64,000 nt of DNA from Zoroaster sp. YZ-2022 (taxonomy: Eukaryota > Echinodermata > Asteroidea > Forcipulatida > Zoroasteridae). Each line of letters begins with the position of its first letter. The first letter of the stretch is position 1. The position numbers and the translations under genes were made by a program. The notes beneath the pieces are model-generated. The model worked only from the letters and a program-made list of their open reading frames with translations. It was not told where the DNA came from and did not search any database. Where the stretch lies: assembly GCA_029582265.1 (NCBI GenBank), contig CM055834.1, positions 3,348,001 through 3,412,000 on the forward strand, read 5' to 3'. Positions 24,801 to 34,910 of the stretch are shown here, piece after piece.

Positions 24801-25592
24801 TGTGTATCCAGCTTTGACTCTTGACAAGTGTAAATACCATACTGCTAATCTTCGAGAGTTATTGGTCACACTAAATACTATTACAACTTATTTAATACAA
24901 ACCGAACAATCCTACTCCGAAGCCAAGCTTCCTCGTTCAATGTTGTGTGGAAGGTCGGTAGCGCGCGATGGTCGCTGATGGTCGTGTGCCAACATTGCTG
25001 GGGTGTCTACAAAACATTTATTTGGGCAAAGGGAAGAATATCCATAATTTATTGTCAACCGAGTGGGAAAAAAAAAGAGATTTACATTTTTCCAATTGCA
25101 TGTGTTTTTGAAAGTTTGTTGTGCCTAGCTAGGGAAAGAATCTATCTCATCTCAATCAGCCACCAATTTTAGACCTCGTGGTAAAGTCTATGGGCCAGAC
25201 CAGAAAATGTCCAAGTATTTTCTTATAAAAACTTGAAATTGTCTCACTCCTTGGATTTACGCTGCTTCTTCCAGATTTACTCTTGGGTGAAGTTGTTCAA
25301 GTAATATTGGAGAAGGGACAACAAAGTGGCAGTGAGATATGGAATTCTTTCACACTGTTAAAGTAGTGTTTCAAGTATACTTCCTTTCACAGTGGAAATG
25401 TTGCTTTTATACATGTATACACTCCAAGGCTGAGAGACTAGACCAATGCAAACTGTAGAGGGCAGTATGCAAGCGACACATTGGGACCAATTTAGGTGTG
25501 GTATGAGTGAGCTGGTAGTGTGTCTGTTTGTACTATGGTACTGAGGGGTGCACAAGAAGACAGAAGTAATGGTGGTACTGAAAGGGTTTTAA
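21826..25592 (+). mobile_element. Complete piggyBac-type transposon in unit D, with TTAA target duplication
   Basis: TTAA at 21826-21829 is followed at once by CCCTTTTCATTC; the other end reads GAAAGGGTT then TTAA at 25589-25592. The flanks CCAG and CTGAC would join to give a CAGTTAACTG target. This gives an element of about 3.76 kb. TTAA duplication and CCC ends are diagnostic of the piggyBac superfamily. The two ends match only over the first 7-8 bases and the right end has two extra T, so the right boundary could be off by two bases. Confidence 0.8.
22164..24746 (+). pseudogene. piggyBac transposase, unit D, one intron, frameshifted
   Basis: Starts with MEDEELLHELLLADSDS at 22164, about 110 bases after an ATATATAT box (near 22047). 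Exon 1 ends at 22402 (ACACAG|GTAGGC) and exon 2 starts at 23087 (CATCACAG|GA). Exon 2 shows in order FFSQAVWELISE with NRYAEH (the family's N-terminal domain), NRFQAILNFFHLAN, a DETMIKFK stretch at the first catalytic Asp, WGIK, FADNWHTS at the second Asp, and the third-Asp and Cys-rich segments also found in A-C. So all three catalytic Asp regions can be recognised, but on several frames because of many small indels. Family transposases cut and paste at TTAA. Confidence 0.8.
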
Positions 25593-25989
25593 CTGACAGT
25601 TATAAATTGTTTTTAAGATCGCGTTTTCATTAGCATCACGTAGGACAAAGATTTTGAAGCTAGTACAACTATGTATAACAATACTAAAAATGTATTTGCG
25701 TAAAACCCTCACATGACAGTTTGTTATCTTGGCAATAAATTGCATAACAAATTTATTACACAGTTAACTGGTTTCAGTTTACCTTTATTGAATACATTTA
25801 TTTCGTTCACATTTAAACTGATATTTTCATTTAAAATATTAATTGAGTTCATTTCGCATCAGGGATCATTCCATAAATTTGGGGTCCAATTGTTTTGTTT
25901 ATCCTGTTACATTCGATGTAAGATTGTTAATACAGGATCTGCAAATTGGATCAGTGAGGTCAAGTATGATAACCCATGTTCAAAAACCA

Positions 25990-27055
25990 GCGTTGCAATG
26001 CAACGCCTTTGTTCACCCAAAGATACCACCACCACCACCGCCACCTCCCCCGCCTTCCGCCCCACCGCCCCCACCCCTGTACCTCCATAAACAATGAGTG
26101 ATTGTGGGTGAACATAGATATATATTGTAACGACATTGATAGTTCTCCTTGTAGATAACTTTTGGACCAATCGCAGTGCATTAATTAAAAAATATCAATT
26201 ACAGTCAGAAGAGGGTGTTCTCCCCAAAAAAAATGGTACATTATGTACCTTTTTACTGCATATCATTACTTCCCAATTTTGCATCTAAATATCTTCAAAC
26301 TTGTCAGGTACTCCGACCATGGACCTCCGCCCAAACGATGTGAACTTCAGTGCAGTACATACATGTACTGTGGGCTGTACATGTGGCTGGTGTATCGCCT
26401 CGCAGCATTCACATCCGCTTTGGACGCGGCGCAGATGTCTGGGTACTGACACACGATTGAAAAAGATCATTACAAATGCAAAGCTTTAATTGGTTAAATA
26501 GGGCATTCTCATGGTTTGTTGTTTGTCCCGATGACACACACATTGTGGCCTGCTCATTAAAATATGCAAACATGCGAAGCATTCCAAATTGGATCAGTGA
26601 GGTCAAGTATGATAACCCTGTCTCAAAAACTTGCTCATGCGTTGCAATGCACCGCCTTTTTGTTCACCCCAAGATACCACCACTGTACCACCGCCAGCCT
26701 CCCCCACCCCCTGCCTGGCCCCCCCCATCGACCACTTCACCCCACGCCTCTCCTGACTCCAGCCACCAGCAGCTGCTCCAGCTTCCGCCTCACCTCCATC
26801 TCCATAAATGAGATCAGGGTAATATAGATGCATTGCAACAACGTCATTGTAGTTATATTGTCCTTGTAGATACAACTTTGACCAATCACCGTGCATTAAA
26901 TAATATCAATTACAGTCGGGAAGGTGTGGTGTGCCCAAAAAGGTAGGGCACATGTATGTTTTTTTTTACGGACGCATATCATTAATTCTAAATGTTCATT
27001 GTGGGTGTGAACATAGATGTGCAATGCAACACAACATTTTAGAGAAGAGCAGAGC
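25990..27055. repeat. Degraded pair of C-rich hairpins, unit D
   Basis: Left arms are recognisable at about 25990-26018 and 26640-26668 with C-rich loops after them. The right arms (about 26104 and 26810) carry many indels. Confidence 0.6.
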
Positions 27056-27346
27056 AATTTGTAACATTAGAGTATTTAAAACATCTCAAATTGAAGTACA
27101 AGATATACAAAGTATCATGCGTACAATAGTTTCTTGAATTTAATACTTAATGCCATTAAATGAATATGAATTATTTTGTTTATTGATTTCTCCTAATTAT
27201 TCACTTTGGTATGTCAGAACAACATCCCAAGAAACCCCAAACTGAGTTAAGGAGGTAATATCAGACACAGGATTCATTCATCTTTCGGTACTCTATTAGT
27301 ATTATTGCATTAGTCAGAATTCACACACACTATGATTTTAATGAAA

Positions 27347-27709
27347 ACATTTTCTACTCGATAAAGTCCACAAATGTCCTCAATTCCCTAGTATGCAATT
27401 ATTCTACATGCTCATATTTTATGATATTGATGGTCTTTTTTTTTAAAGTCATGTACTATTGTCATCCTCTACCCAGGAAGATGGGTCTCGGTGCAAGAGA
27501 ATGATACTGACGATGTGAACACTGGTAGCCCGAAGCCAGTGTTTGGGTCAAATCAGCGTTATCTGCTGGTTACTTTCAATTGCTTTGTTTGTAGCTTCTC
27601 GGTATCACACGCCGTTACGCCATTCCTTTTCCTAATGGCCCACATAATAATTGGAGCATGACGAATTGAAACAGCCCTGATATTGGGGAAAACCAAACAA
27701 AAAATTTAA
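27347..27709. repeat. Foldback of unit D interrupted by the scaffold gap
   Basis: The left arm starts with ACATTTTCTACTCG; the apex is at about 27615-27660. Only about 50 bases of the right arm remain before the N run. Confidence 0.7.
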
Positions 27710-28209
27710 NNNNNNNNNNNNNNNNNNNNNNNNNNNNNNNNNNNNNNNNNNNNNNNNNNNNNNNNNNNNNNNNNNNNNNNNNNNNNNNNNNNNNNNNNNN
27801 NNNNNNNNNNNNNNNNNNNNNNNNNNNNNNNNNNNNNNNNNNNNNNNNNNNNNNNNNNNNNNNNNNNNNNNNNNNNNNNNNNNNNNNNNNNNNNNNNNNN
27901 NNNNNNNNNNNNNNNNNNNNNNNNNNNNNNNNNNNNNNNNNNNNNNNNNNNNNNNNNNNNNNNNNNNNNNNNNNNNNNNNNNNNNNNNNNNNNNNNNNNN
28001 NNNNNNNNNNNNNNNNNNNNNNNNNNNNNNNNNNNNNNNNNNNNNNNNNNNNNNNNNNNNNNNNNNNNNNNNNNNNNNNNNNNNNNNNNNNNNNNNNNNN
28101 NNNNNNNNNNNNNNNNNNNNNNNNNNNNNNNNNNNNNNNNNNNNNNNNNNNNNNNNNNNNNNNNNNNNNNNNNNNNNNNNNNNNNNNNNNNNNNNNNNNN
28201 NNNNNNNNN
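27710..28209. other. Scaffold gap of 500 N
   Basis: Exactly 500 N, probably a fixed-size placeholder. It breaks the palindrome of unit D, so the true right end of the array is unknown. Confidence 0.99.
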
Positions 28210-28234
28210 TAAAAAATATTTGACTTTTTTTACC

Positions 28235-28395
28235 TTAAACAAACTTTATTCAATGTCTACGGTATCACAGCATGTAGTTGTGTTATTCATTTATTATTAA
28301 AGTCTCCGGTTTCTGGTCATAGTTCTTCTTCAAAATTGGTGCGGTGACCTGCCTTTTTGTTTATCAAAGAGTGAAATACGTGATACATGTACGTG
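28235..28395 (+). repeat. Dispersed repeat, copy 1
   Basis: Shares TTTATTCAATGTCTAC, GTTATTCATTTATTA, AGTCTCC and TTTCTGGTCATAG with 47085-47225. A related inverted piece (ACCAGAAACCGGAGACTTTC) lies near 57220. Probably a non-autonomous transposable element; ends not defined. Confidence 0.6.
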
Positions 28396-28944
28396 TAACA
28401 ACTGATGTCCCCTTGTAAATAACCCTTTAGTTAGACTGGTAACAAGTCTGTCAAATTTTGTACTAGTTTAAAGAGCCATGGTGAAAGTGAATTAATTTTG
28501 ATTGTTATGTTGTGACGTATGTGTTTTCCGAGCGTACGATTGGCTAGAGGTGCGTCTGCAGCGGGGTTTGAAACTATAGGCAACATTCTGACTGTTTGAA
28601 GTGGTATACAGCTGCATGGGAACTTGTAAAAACTTCATAGCGCTGCTTTGCCTACATTTTCAAATATGATTTTAGGCCACGTTCAGCCGTGAAAAATGAT
28701 ATTTAAATATATATTAGCGTATGACGCGCTGGTTTAAAACAGTGTCGAAAAGTGGGGAGGGGAGGAGCTAATGATGCTGGAATTTGTTTGTTCCCTGCAA
28801 AACGGCCAATGAAATGCAGCCACCCCTAGTATCTTTGCATCACTGTGAGAGAAAGTACACTGGCAAAAATTACATGTAAATTTACAGGAAAAAGTAGGCA
28901 AATCTCATCTCCATCTTCAATGTATTGCACTAAGTGTTCAAGTC

Positions 28945-29170
28945 ACTGAGAGCTCAGTCGGTAGAGCGACTGACTGTGAAGCCAATGGTCACCAGTTCAA
29001 CTCCCACCGAAGAAATTTGTTTTACCCAATTTATCCATTAATACTTTAACACATTTAAATTGCATTCAAAAACTACCAACGTACTCGTAGCACGATCCGA
29101 TAGTGCGCTGGTACTGTCCCCGGCCCTCAGACCACCGGGGTCTGGGTTCGATTACCGTCTGCGCCCGATT
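28945..29170 (+). repeat. Two tRNA-like heads of SINE type
   Basis: 28951-29010 has an A-box (GCTCAGTCGGTAGAGC) and a B-box (AGTTCAACTCC), but the anticodon stem does not pair. 29085-29165 has a second B-box (GGTTCGATTAC). Neither folds as a complete tRNA, so I read them as SINE heads. The sequence to about 29440 (CTTGGGAGCTGCC, CAGGGCCTTCTTGG) is probably SINE body. Confidence 0.5.
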
Positions 29171-29990
29171 TAGGAACTTGGCTTTTTCGCTGGAACTGGC
29201 ACCGGCAATGCTTGGGAGCTGCCTTGTTTCTCCCCTAAAGGTGCAGGGCCTTCTTGGCTAGGAATCGGGGCAGGGAAGGATATAATTATATAGGTGAGCC
29301 GGAACGCCAGACCAGAAGGGTCCTAATGGAAGCCGGTGAAGTGACCCTGTACGACTTTAAAGCCTATGCCTTTAAAGCGCCGGTAGGGATCAATCCCGAT
29401 AAATCGCGGCTCCTGAATGCCTGGTATTCGCTGAGTAACTTTTTATATATTTTTTTAATTAATTGTTTTATTTATTTATTTAGTTACTTATTTCGCAATG
29501 TTTGCACATAAAATCTCTTAAAACACAGACAACCCAGGGACTACACAGCATAAACCCCCACAACGTCACCGAATATTTGCTTGCCTCATACTCATTATCA
29601 AATTTATTGAGAAAGTGTTAAATGATACTGGAATTTGTTTGTGAAGTATGTACACTATAGAGTCGTATTTAAATACAAGGTTGGGGATGGTCATCTCCAG
29701 AAAATGGCCACTGAAATGCACCCAGCCCGTGGACCTTTGCAGCGCTGTGCGATAAAGTAATTTTTTATAATACATTGGCATTGAATAGCCCCGTACATTC
29801 TGTACATTGCTGGGCGGGATTTGAACAGCAAACATTTAATATAGCATGGACATTTGCTGCGTGGTAGGTCTGCCAGTTTTTGAGATACAGTCACAAGCGT
29901 GGGGTCAAGAGATAGCTTAGGTTTTCCCTCTTAGAAAACTCATCATTTTAAGACTTTTAGGCCTCTACATTCGAAAACGGCCGTCGAACA

Positions 29991-30176
29991 CAGATACTAC
30001 TAGTCATTTTCCGGCGCTGTATGCAATTCAAACGTATTATAAGAAATATTTTTTGGGAGATTGGGTGCAAACGCCTTCCTTCCAGATACTACTCGTCATT
30101 TTCCGGCGCTGTATGCAATTCAAACGTATTATAAGAAATATTTTTTGGGGAGATTGGGTGGAAACGCGTTCCTTCC
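29991..30176. repeat. Tandem duplication, two copies of about 92 bases
   Basis: AGATACTACTAGTCATTTTCCGGCG... occurs at about 29991-30083 and again at 30084-30176 with about five differences. Between 29440 and 31380 I see no gene; the rest is AT-rich with a short TCAGTGGTCACTGG repeat at 30763-30797. Confidence 0.85.
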
Positions 30177-31385
30177 GTCAAATACCATAACAATTGTTAT
30201 AATCTTCATCAAGTTTTCTGAATACTAATTCATGCAAAGTTTGACCGACATTTAAACCCTCAAAAGCTATCTTTAGTACAATTTCGGCTAAACAAACTAA
30301 TTTATTTCGTCCTTTGAGGGCGCTATGTAAGATTAACGGTTACGTTGTAGGTATAGGAAAGTGATTTTCCACGTGAGGGTGCACCCAACTAAAGTGAGAA
30401 AAAAGTCATACGCCGAGCTGTTTATCATAAAGTGTATGCCCTCAAATATTTCTGAAAAACAACGAATTGAGGCCCATGTATTTGGTGGATTGTGTAAAAA
30501 TGGTCCAATATCATAACCTGGGGTCGTTGACTTCCAACTGTGCGTATTTTGGATACACTAGGCCCTGAAAAAGTGGTCCTAATTTGATTTCAAGCGTAAG
30601 GCCTTTTTCCAAAATGGCTCACGCTTCGTTTGTTATGAGAATTTAACGGCGACCTGAATTGCGTTAAACGCATTGCATGACATAGGCCTATTATTGCAGC
30701 CTGTGTATATATATAGGCATTTGATAACATATTATTTAGTGAAGTTTTATGATTAGTTTACTAGTCAGTGGTCACTGGTCAGTGGTCACTGGTCAGTTTA
30801 TATAATGGACGGACTACTATTTGTATACCACTGCTACTTGAGTTTTCCAAGTTATAGAAGCCATGATTTGTTGACATTATATAGAGATATGCTTAAAGAA
30901 TTCCATAGGGTTTTAGCATAAACTAGACATGTTTTGTTTTTAAGAATAAGGGGCAAGATACCCATGTTAAATAATACAATAGAAATGACGTCACCGTTAG
31001 CCATGTTGGTTATTTGAAAGTTAAAAATTACCACTGTTACAGATAACGTTATGAATAATTTAATTTTAAATCAGAGTGTATCAATTTGGGAATTGTGATA
31101 ATTTTCCAGATGGCTCATATGCCGGACGAGAGGGCATAATGACCACCACCCTGATCGGCTCCCCATCCCGTTAGCCTGATGATCGATGACACTTAGTAAC
31201 AACAAAATATGTGGAATACATTTAAAAAAAAAACGATCTGAGCTATTTTCTTAAAATAAATGACTTATTTATTGTTATTCAAATTCCCAAAGGCATTAAA
31301 AGAATAGGCTATACAAGTCTGTTTGACATTTGTATAAAAGAATAATTATACATTTCTTGTACGAGTCTGACTGTACATCAGGTTG

Positions 31386-31432
31386 TCGTCATAACTCCCC
31401 CCCCCCCCAACACACACACACACACACACCCC
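31386..31432. repeat. C-run and (CA)n microsatellite
   Basis: C10 followed by about ten CA units. Confidence 0.95.
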
Positions 31433-31589
31433 TCGGACATAATCAAAGTTCATATAGCAATGTACAAAATCAGAGATTTAATTTAAAGGATCCTAGACGA
31501 CTATCATGATTTGTGACAAAAACCTTCACAAAAACAATATAAGATGCTACGAAAGTTTGTTCCTGTTTGTATTTGTATAGAACTTGAAG

Positions 31590-32540
31590 ATTTATCTGTC
31601 TTTATTTTGGCTATTTTCAAGGCAATTTCTGGGAATTGTAATTTTCATCTCAAACATTACTCATAAAGTGAATGTATTGAAACAAATATCTACACTGAAT
31701 CTAGTATCATGACATTACTCTATAGAAAATGTATCACTCACAAAATAAACTTATTTAATTAAACTTAATTATATACACTGAATCGAAGATTGATAACATC
31801 ATAAGCTTTATACCATAACTATGCATTTTACATGATCATAAATCTCATGTAACGGAGATTAAGCAATCAGAAAGACAACAGAGTACAGTTACCACAACCT
31901 GTTGGTATTTGTATTGACCCTGCAGATTTATCTGTCTTAATTTTGGCTATTTTCAAGGCAATTTCTGGAAATAGTAATTTTCATCTCAAACATTACTCAT
32001 AAAATGGATTTATTGAAACGATATAATATACACTGAATCGAGTATCATGTCATTGCTATATAGAAAATGTATCACTCATAAAATGAAATTATTTAAACGA
32101 TGTATACAGTGAATCTAGTATCATGTCATTGCTATATAGAAAATGTATCACTCATAAAATGAAATTATTTAAACGATGTATACAGTGAATCTAATATCAT
32201 GTCATTGCTATTATAGAAAATGTATCACTCATAAAATGAAATTATTTAAACGATGTATACAGTGAATCTAGTATCATGTCATTGCTATATAGAAAATGCA
32301 TCACTCATAAAATGAAATTATTTGAACGATATATACAGTGAATCTAATATCATGACATTGCTATATAGAAAATGTATCACTCATAAAATGAAATTATTTG
32401 AACGATATATACAGTGAATCTAGTATCATGTCATTGCTATATAGAAAATGTATCACTCATAAAATGAAATTATTTGAACGATGTATACAGTGAATCTAGT
32501 ATCATGTCATTGCTAAATGTATTACTTATAAATGAACGAT
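31590..32540. repeat. Minisatellite with a 76-base unit
   Basis: Core array at 32020-32535, with about seven copies of a unit holding TCATTGCTATATAGAAAATG, ATCACTCATAAAATGAAATT and ACAGTGAATCTAG. To the left, a longer period (about 335 bases) is seen: TTTATCTGTCTT...GGCTATTTTCAAGGCAATTTCTGG occurs at about 31590 and 31926. The same family resumes at 34480 on the far side of the mariner element. Confidence 0.9.
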
Positions 32541-32545
32541 ATACA

Positions 32546-34475
32546 GGGTGTATCAAAAAAAATGTCCCACTATGAAAAATTGCCCTGAAATTAATATTCT
32601 ATAATTTTTTGAAAAATCTTTTACATAGGTTGATAGACAATGGTTCAGTGCTTTTTTGGTGCAATTGCACATACTCATCATGTCACGCATGATTGAGCAC
32701 AGGCTAATCACGTAAATTGCGATACATCTGTTTTGCGCGAAAAAGTGCTGGGATGAAAACAGGATCTGAGACCATGAGAAGCAACGTTAGGTATGCCCTT
32801 AAGTTAAGTGTCCTCAAAATGTTCAGGAAATTGCCTTAACCCTTTGCTCTCCAGGTGGCTACCATTTCTTTGCTGTCGTAAGCATTTACTTGCTACTTGC
32901 CTGTTATCTGCTACTTGCCTGTTATCGGTCTAGCGCACCGAACTCAAGTTCTGGTGTTGCCAGCAGCAGGGTGTGGGTTCGAGCCCCGGTCGTGACACTT
33001 GTGTCCTTGAGCAAGGTACTTAACCATAATTGCTTCGTCCTTCGGATGGGACGTAAAGCCGTAGGTCCCGTGTGTTGTATAATGCACGTAAAGTGGATTG
33101 TCGTGCGGTCTAGCGCACTGAACTCAAGTTCTGGTGTTGCCAGCAGCAGAGTGTGGGTTCGAGCCCCGGCCGTGACACCTGTGTCCTTGAGCAAGACACT
33201 TAACCATAATTGCTTCTCTCCACCCAGGGGTTAAATGGGTACCTGTGAAGGCAGAGATGGTTTGCTCTATATGCGCTAGAAATGGCAGCAATTGAGCTGT
33301 ATACTCCCCAGGGAGCTGAGATGGTTTCAGGAATGATTTATGAGCCTTATGAGCCTTATGAGCAGGGATAATAATATAATGCGCCTTGAGCGCCACTTAG
33401 TTGGTGGATACGTGCGCTATATAAATCTATACATTATTATTATTATTATTAAGGGTTAATCCAAGTCATTGAGGTTGGGAGACGTGCCAAGATGACAGGG
33501 AAAGTGCACTCAGTTCTCTTATGTCATGTTATGTAAACAATGAATGGATGTCCCCAGAATGGTGCAACACCAGGTGTTTGCACTTTCTTAAACTCGGCAC
33601 ATCCCTTGACACATTTCAGTTCAACTGAAATGTACGGACCTGTGTTCAGTTGTTACATCATTAATTACATAATGGATTACAAGCAAATGGGATAAATTTG
33701 TGGGCCCTGGGTGCACAGTTCCCTCACTTCTGCATTGAAAGCAAACTCCCAAGGATGGTTAGGCCACAGTACACCCCTGAACAGCGTTCTTTCATGGTAA
33801 CAGAATACCATCGTACCAACAGTGTTGGGGCAGTCCTCCGGAGTTTCCGTCAGGAATTCCCAAATGTGCGATGCCCATCGAGGAAAACAGTTTCCAGAAA
33901 CGCACAGAAGTACCGAACGACGGGAACAAGTCATAATCTGAATAAGGGAAGATCTGGACGTCGACGAACTGGCAGATCTGTCGCGAATATCGAAGCTGTC
34001 CGAAATCGTCTCGTTGAGCAGCAACAGGCAGGAGAAGGAAGAGCTCAGACAATCGGCAGCCGACGCAATGGTCTTGGGATGCCATCAGCCACTTTCAACA
34101 GGATAACTCGTGTTGACCTTCACTTTCATCCCTATCAGATGATTAAGCGTCACGAACTTCTACCTGGGGATCAACAGCGACGACTGCGCTTCTGCAGATG
34201 GCTCCTTGCACAACCCCCACGATTCTTGGACAATCTTATCATCGGGGATGAATCAGGCTTTGCCCTCAATGCATCAGTTAACACTCACAATATCCGAGAG
34301 TACTGCCCTCGTGGACACGCTCCCCTTGATTTCCAGTATCAACGTCGTGACGACAGACACAAGCTGACTGTGTGGATAGGTTTGGGAGGCAATGGCTCAA
34401 TTATCGGCCCTTTTTTCTTCCGCCATAACATTAACGGTGAGCATTATCTGCAGATGCTTAACGAGAACATTGTTT
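32546..34475 (+). mobile_element. 3'-truncated mariner/IS630-type transposon inside the minisatellite
   Basis: Left end is TA followed by CAGGGTGTATCAAAAAAAAT, a typical terminal repeat of this superfamily. It interrupts the 76-base minisatellite. The transposase stops being recognisable near 34470, where minisatellite sequence resumes; no inverse right end is present. The element also contains a SINE (32925-33455). Confidence 0.75.
32925..33455 (+). repeat. Dimeric tRNA-derived SINE with ATT tail
   Basis: Two tRNA-like heads (each GCGGTCTAGCGCAC..GAACTCAAGTTCTGG, B-box GGTTCGAGCCCCGG) are followed by a body with CCTTGAGCAAG, CTCCCCAGGGAGCTGAGATG, GCGCCTTGAGCGCC and GCGCTATATAAAT, ending in (ATT)n. 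Open frames across the heads are not genes. The same dimer occurs at 53437-53952 and a one-head copy at 52258-52616. Confidence 0.85.
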
Positions 34476-34534
34476 ATACACTGAATTTACTATCATTTTA
34501 TTGCTATATGGAAAATGTATCACTCACAGAGTGA
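33755..34534 (+). pseudogene. Mariner-type transposase, truncated
   Basis: The natural start is MVRPQYTPEQ at 33755; the open frame begins earlier, at 33698. An N-terminal helix-turn-helix region (QRSFMVTEYHRTNS, then PSRKTVSRN) leads through a basic linker (RSGRRRTGRS) to the catalytic core, with the first Asp in IIGDESGF and then TVWIGLGG and IIGPFFF. The protein should go on to a second catalytic Asp and a final D/E; both are missing. The last about 20 codons read into minisatellite sequence. The enzyme would be inactive. About 240 of roughly 340-350 expected residues remain. Confidence 0.85.
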
Positions 34535-34735
34535 ACTTAATTTGAACATAATTATTATTATTAACACTGAATCGAAGATCAATAACGTCATAAGCTTTAT
34601 ACCATAATTATAAATTTTAGATAAATGTAACGGAGATTAAACAATGAGAAAGGTCACTAGTACAATGATCACAACTGAATCAACTTGTATATAATAATAT
34701 TGTATAATCATTACTTAAGATAATTACCCTTGGTG
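34480..34735. repeat. Minisatellite family, right-hand block
   Basis: ATGGAAAATGTATCACTCAC, ACACTGAATCGAAGAT, CATAAGCTTTATACCATAA and GTAACGGAGATTAA match 31700-31870 in order, so the mariner element is bracketed by the same repeat. Confidence 0.8.
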
Positions 34736-34910
34736 GATACGGGGGTGTTAAGAGGGATTCGTCTCCCTTTTTCGCCATACACGTACATTTACTATACGTT
34801 TTTGAGTGTTCCCCTTTTTTGAAACCCTGAATCCACCATATTTTTGGGAAATATTTGATTGAAACAATGAGAAGGGAGATTGCCAGACAGCTTCATCAAG
34901 TTGGCTGATA

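Larger units (their letters stand above)
19992..27709. repeat. Tandem unit D, full-length piggyBac form, cut by the gap
   Basis: Fourth unit. It aligns with A-C but keeps 2,250 bases (21706-23955) absent from them, and so shows the state before the deletion. It is rich in short insertions and deletions relative to A and B, and stops at the gap just inside the second arm of the foldback (27657-27709). Confidence 0.9.

Noticed and set aside
1..27709. Helitron
   Set aside because: The nickase is followed by an SF3-type helicase (GPANCGKT, DTPIFCTS), not a Pif1-type helicase, and no Helitron TC/CTRR ends were found.
1..27709. Fusion of piggyBac with a large DNA virus
   Set aside because: No capsid, polymerase or terminase genes are present; apart from Rep and transposase the unit is non-coding.
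28951..29010. True tRNA gene
   Set aside because: A- and B-boxes are present but the anticodon and acceptor stems do not pair; a SINE head fits better. The same holds for 43503-43592.
31590..32540. CRISPR-like array
   Set aside because: The 76-base units are contiguous and similar throughout with no unique spacers, and the DNA is eukaryotic; it is a minisatellite.
32890..33396. Open frames of 90-114 codons with duplicated peptides
   Set aside because: They cover the dimeric SINE heads; the duplicated peptide only mirrors the duplicated tRNA-like head.
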